Below the pieces are notes generated by a model that had not been told where the DNA came from, ran no database searches, and worked only from the letters and a program-made list of their open reading frames with translations. 6,060 nucleotides of DNA from Nitrososphaerota archaeon (lineage in GTDB: Archaea > Thermoproteota > Nitrososphaeria > Nitrososphaerales > CADDZS01): contig JAPCJV010000125.1 of NCBI GenBank assembly GCA_027886785.1, positions 1 through 6,060 on the forward strand, read 5' to 3'. This document shows positions 3,670 through 6,060 of the stretch, in pieces. Numbering within the stretch: position 1 is the stretch's first letter; each line of letters begins with the position of its first letter. The translations under genes were made by a program, and so were the position numbers.

Positions 3670-5889
3670 CTAGGTAGACGTCGCATTAGTTATTGTAGCT
3701 ATCCTCGTCGCAAAAGGTCCTGACGTGACCACGGTGTACTCCATTCCGGTGTTTATACTAAACAACGAACTGGGTACAGCAAAGTTCCTCGGAATGTAGG
3801 ACATAAGATCTGGCGACAGAGTATCGATCGTTCCGTAGAAAGTAAACGTCACTGACTGACCGGGCATCAATGTGAACCCCAGGGCAGAGGAGGAAGTACT
3901 AATCAAACTCTTAGTGCTGTTCTTGTCTCCATGATAGTCGCTATGATAGTGCGCGACGGCCAGAATCAATGAAGTGTAGTTTATCCTGTAGAGTGTGCCG
4001 TTGGTATACACTGCGTAGTACGCAACCGGGATGCTCGGAGGCAACTTGCCACGATCTTCACCCGAGTGAGATCCGCACAGATAGTTTTGGATCTGTTCTT
4101 TGATCTCTTGCGTTGTATTGGTGTAGGAGGACGTGGTTTCAGTATACGTCGTTGTCGTTGATGTGGTTTCACTCGGGCCGCTCCACTGGAAAGTCGTCAC
4201 GCCGTATACACCACCCTCGTGGTATGCGTACACTTTGTAAGTCCCATTACTCCAGGAATATCCCCACTGATTATCGAGAGATGCGCCTGCGGCAAAGCTG
4301 ACGTTGAAGAGTCCGCTCGAATCTACCGGGACCTTGGTCACGAATACTACGACGCCTTTGGGACTGATGACCCGAACTGCGACCCAGTTGCCTGCTGAAG
4401 TACTGGTAGGGACAGGGTCAATTGAGCCGCTCACGAGTACGCCGGCAGACCCAAAATACGATGAAGCATTGGTAACTACGCTCATGTTCCCCAAAGCGTG
4501 CCGTTCAGAGGTGGAAGTGTGAGACCAGGTCTGAGTTTCTGAGGTATTGGTGGTCTTGTGGTATTCGGTGTAATTGCTGTTTACGAAAGTGCGCGTAGTG
4601 ACAGTACTGGAAGTCGTGGTCGTTGCCTCGACCGGGTACCAGTAGAAAGTGGTTCTTCCACTCGTCCCGTTATACGATGCAATCACGGAGTACGTTCCAT
4701 GCACCCACGTCTGGTTGTTAGTGGCGCCCCCGTTGAAAATTGCGTGGAATGCTCCAGAGAGCTCGACAGATGCGTTCACAGTTTCTACTATTGCTCCATT
4801 AGGATCCGTGACTACCACTGTGGCTGTGGTATTGGGAGAGGAGGGTGGAGGGTATACTTTCCCACCAAGGAAGATTGATTGGGTGCCCACATAGTACGCA
4901 TGTGCAGAAGAGATCGAGACGTAAGTTGCGCTTTCATTGGCAGGTCGCGCCACACCCTGGTTAGGACTCGAAGTGCCTACACACTGCGGAAGAGTAATTG
5001 CCTGCCCGATGACAATCGAAGAGAAAGTGGCGTTGGTGCTGCCCCCATTTTTCAGGGTCAACGAGAAAGAGCCAGGAGTCAATTTTACCCCCGTGACGAC
5101 CACCTGTCCCGCATTCTGCGACACCCAAGTCTGGTTCTGAATTTCCGTCAGCTTCGCACCCTTTTCCTCTAGCTTGTAATTCCATACATAACGAGGGATG
5201 GGGACGCTTCTTGCCTCTGGTACGAGGACGTACGATACGGAAGTTCCATTCTGGTAGGGGACAACTTCCGGACTCAGATCCACAAGGACACCGGAAGAAT
5301 TACCGTCAGAGACCGACACTCCGCCGACGATCGGCACATTGATTTTGTCAGCCGGTACGTAGGCGGTTTGATTCACGCCATTCAACGTGATCGCTGCTGT
5401 GGTAATGGTAAAGGAAATCAAATTGAATACACCGGTCTGCACCTGGGCGCTGCCCAAGGTCAAACTGACATTGATTAGACTCATCAAATCCACACTGCCC
5501 GAATCCGCAACGGTGTACCATCCGTCTTGGTTGCCTGCATCCCCGACGTGGACCTGCACGCTGGAATAGGAGATATACACTGCACTAACTCCTGGAGGCA
5601 CGATAGGAGGATCTGTGAGGGAGACTCCGAGAATTCCGGTGGGCCCAGAATAAACAGAAGTGGAAGAGGATGTCGACGACACGCGCGTCGTGGTGCGAGA
5701 GCTCATAGAGCTCTCACTGGACAAACTAATGGGGGAAGTAGTCGTAAGCAGACTGACGTTTGAGCCAGTTTGAATGAACATTACTCCGATCATGAGTGCA
5801 ATTACGGTTAAAGCTCCAACAACACCTAGCGCGATTACTTTTCGCCCAGATTCACTTTTCAAATTCGATGAGTCTGCAAGATAAGGCAT
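3670..5889 (-). CDS. Large anchored surface protein with DUF4382-like domain and two Ig-like repeats
   Basis: This 739-residue protein is probably exported and held in the membrane. It has a short cytoplasmic start with ESGRK, a hydrophobic segment at about 18-39 (anchor or uncleaved signal), and a Ser/Thr linker at 48-80. A DUF4382-like domain spans about 83-230, from GILGVSLTDPP to YVLVPEARSV. A beta-rich segment follows at 235-303 (PGSFSLTLKNGGS, ending at Cys303). Two related Ig-like repeats lie at about 321-419 and 468-570, followed by Thr-rich linkers at 421-467 and 572-592. The C-terminal region runs from Cys605 to 739 and includes LMPGQSVTFTFYG (674-686). I count about 23 N-x-S/T sequons, so heavy glycosylation is likely. 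Those two are the only cysteines and could pair. No enzyme motif is seen. A role in cell envelope or adhesion is inferred. The ATG at 5889 has no Shine-Dalgarno sequence. A weak CTTATC about 30 bases upstream suggests a short leader. Confidence 0.85.
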   Translation of the reverse strand: MPYLADSSNLKSESGRKVIALGVVGALTVIALMIGVMFIQTGSNVSLLTTTSPISLSSESSMSSRTTTRVSSTSSSTSVYSGPTGILGVSLTDPPIVPPGVSAVYISYSSVQVHVGDAGNQDGWYTVADSGSVDLMSLINVSLTLGSAQVQTGVFNLISFTITTAAITLNGVNQTAYVPADKINVPIVGGVSVSDGNSSGVLVDLSPEVVPYQNGTSVSYVLVPEARSVPIPRYVWNYKLEEKGAKLTEIQNQTWVSQNAGQVVVTGVKLTPGSFSLTLKNGGSTNATFSSIVIGQAITLPQCVGTSSPNQGVARPANESATYVSISSAHAYYVGTQSIFLGGKVYPPPSSPNTTATVVVTDPNGAIVETVNASVELSGAFHAIFNGGATNNQTWVHGTYSVIASYNGTSGRTTFYWYPVEATTTTSSTVTTRTFVNSNYTEYHKTTNTSETQTWSHTSTSERHALGNMSVVTNASSYFGSAGVLVSGSIDPVPTSTSAGNWVAVRVISPKGVVVFVTKVPVDSSGLFNVSFAAGASLDNQWGYSWSNGTYKVYAYHEGGVYGVTTFQWSGPSETTSTTTTYTETTSSYTNTTQEIKEQIQNYLCGSHSGEDRGKLPPSIPVAYYAVYTNGTLYRINYTSLILAVAHYHSDYHGDKNSTKSLISTSSSALGFTLMPGQSVTFTFYGTIDTLSPDLMSYIPRNFAVPSSLFSINTGMEYTVVTSGPFATRIATITNATST
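4177..4929 (-). repeat. Two diverged copies of an Ig-like domain within the surface protein
   Basis: Copy 1 is encoded by about 4633-4929 and copy 2 by about 4180-4488, separated by a Thr/Ser-rich linker. Both follow the pattern A-x2-Y-x-G, G-x-(V/I)-x-P, a V-x-V strand, P-x-G, SG-x-F, GA, a Trp, GTY-x-V, TTF-x-W. They are conserved at protein level and not as DNA, so the duplication is old. Confidence 0.65.
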
Positions 5890-6060
5890 GTGTGTGGAGA
5901 CTCATGACTGAAAATGCGGGATAAGACAAAAATTGCCGAATACGAAAAATTAGAGCAGAGTTCGACATAGTCTTGTTTCCGAGATGGAGGCCGGCTTCTA
6001 TGACCAGACTGCACCAAGAACCGAATGTTGATTAACTGGATGGTATTTTTTCAAAAGTAA
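5890..6060. other. Upstream region of the surface-protein gene, no gene seen
   Basis: Only tiny frames are present, for example 15 codons at 5984-6031. The sequence is AT-rich near 5921-5950 and has a T6 run at 6047-6052. I see no convincing repeat, RNA gene or strong promoter box. Confidence 0.5.

Noticed and set aside
1..6060. CRISPR arrays, tRNA or rRNA genes and insertion sequences.
   Set aside because: No regularly spaced direct repeats, no tRNA-like T-arm and acceptor pairs, no transposase motifs or terminal inverted repeats were seen by eye.

Overview
The window looks like chromosome of an archaeon, most likely a soil or freshwater member of the Nitrososphaerota (Thaumarchaeota). The reasons are an archaeal-style surface protein (N-terminal anchor, DUF4382-like domain, Ser/Thr linkers, many N-glycosylation sequons), TATA-like boxes about 26 bases before several starts, no visible bacterial -35/-10 pattern, and intermediate GC content. 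This placement is inferred from protein character, not from a marker gene.

Layout. (1) Bases 1-708, minus strand: the N-terminal 236 codons of a DUF262 (GmrSD/SspE-type) protein that runs off the left edge. It is preceded by a perfect inverted repeat (758-779) and a TATA-like box (788-795). (2) Bases 796-1022: no supported gene. (3) Bases 1036-2116, plus strand: a two-gene unit of an aquaporin-family channel overlapping by 32 bases a thioredoxin-type arsenate reductase (arsC). (4) Bases 2113-2856, minus strand: arsenite methyltransferase arsM, converging on arsC with the two stop codons interlocked in one CTAG. (5) Bases 3012-3248, plus strand: a 78-residue membrane protein resembling half of the alanine exporter AlaE, probably leaderless. 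(6) About 3370-3612, plus strand: a decayed remnant of an alpha/beta-hydrolase C-terminus. (7) Bases 3670-5889, minus strand: a 739-residue anchored surface protein. (8) Bases 5890-6060: its upstream region, with no gene seen.

The coherent system is an arsenic module. ArsC would reduce arsenate to arsenite. The channel would let neutral arsenous acid leave, in place of an ArsB or Acr3 pump. ArsM would methylate arsenite. No ArsR-like regulator, ArsA, ArsB or Acr3 is visible here. The most unusual detail is the start of the channel gene. Homology requires about 20 residues upstream of the first ATG, yet the frame contains no ATG, GTG or TTG there, only an ATA placed 5 bases after a strong Shine-Dalgarno sequence. 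The added N-terminus carries a Cys-x2-Cys-x3-Cys cluster.

All calls are from reading the sequence by eye. Family comparisons rest on remembered family sequences, not on searches.
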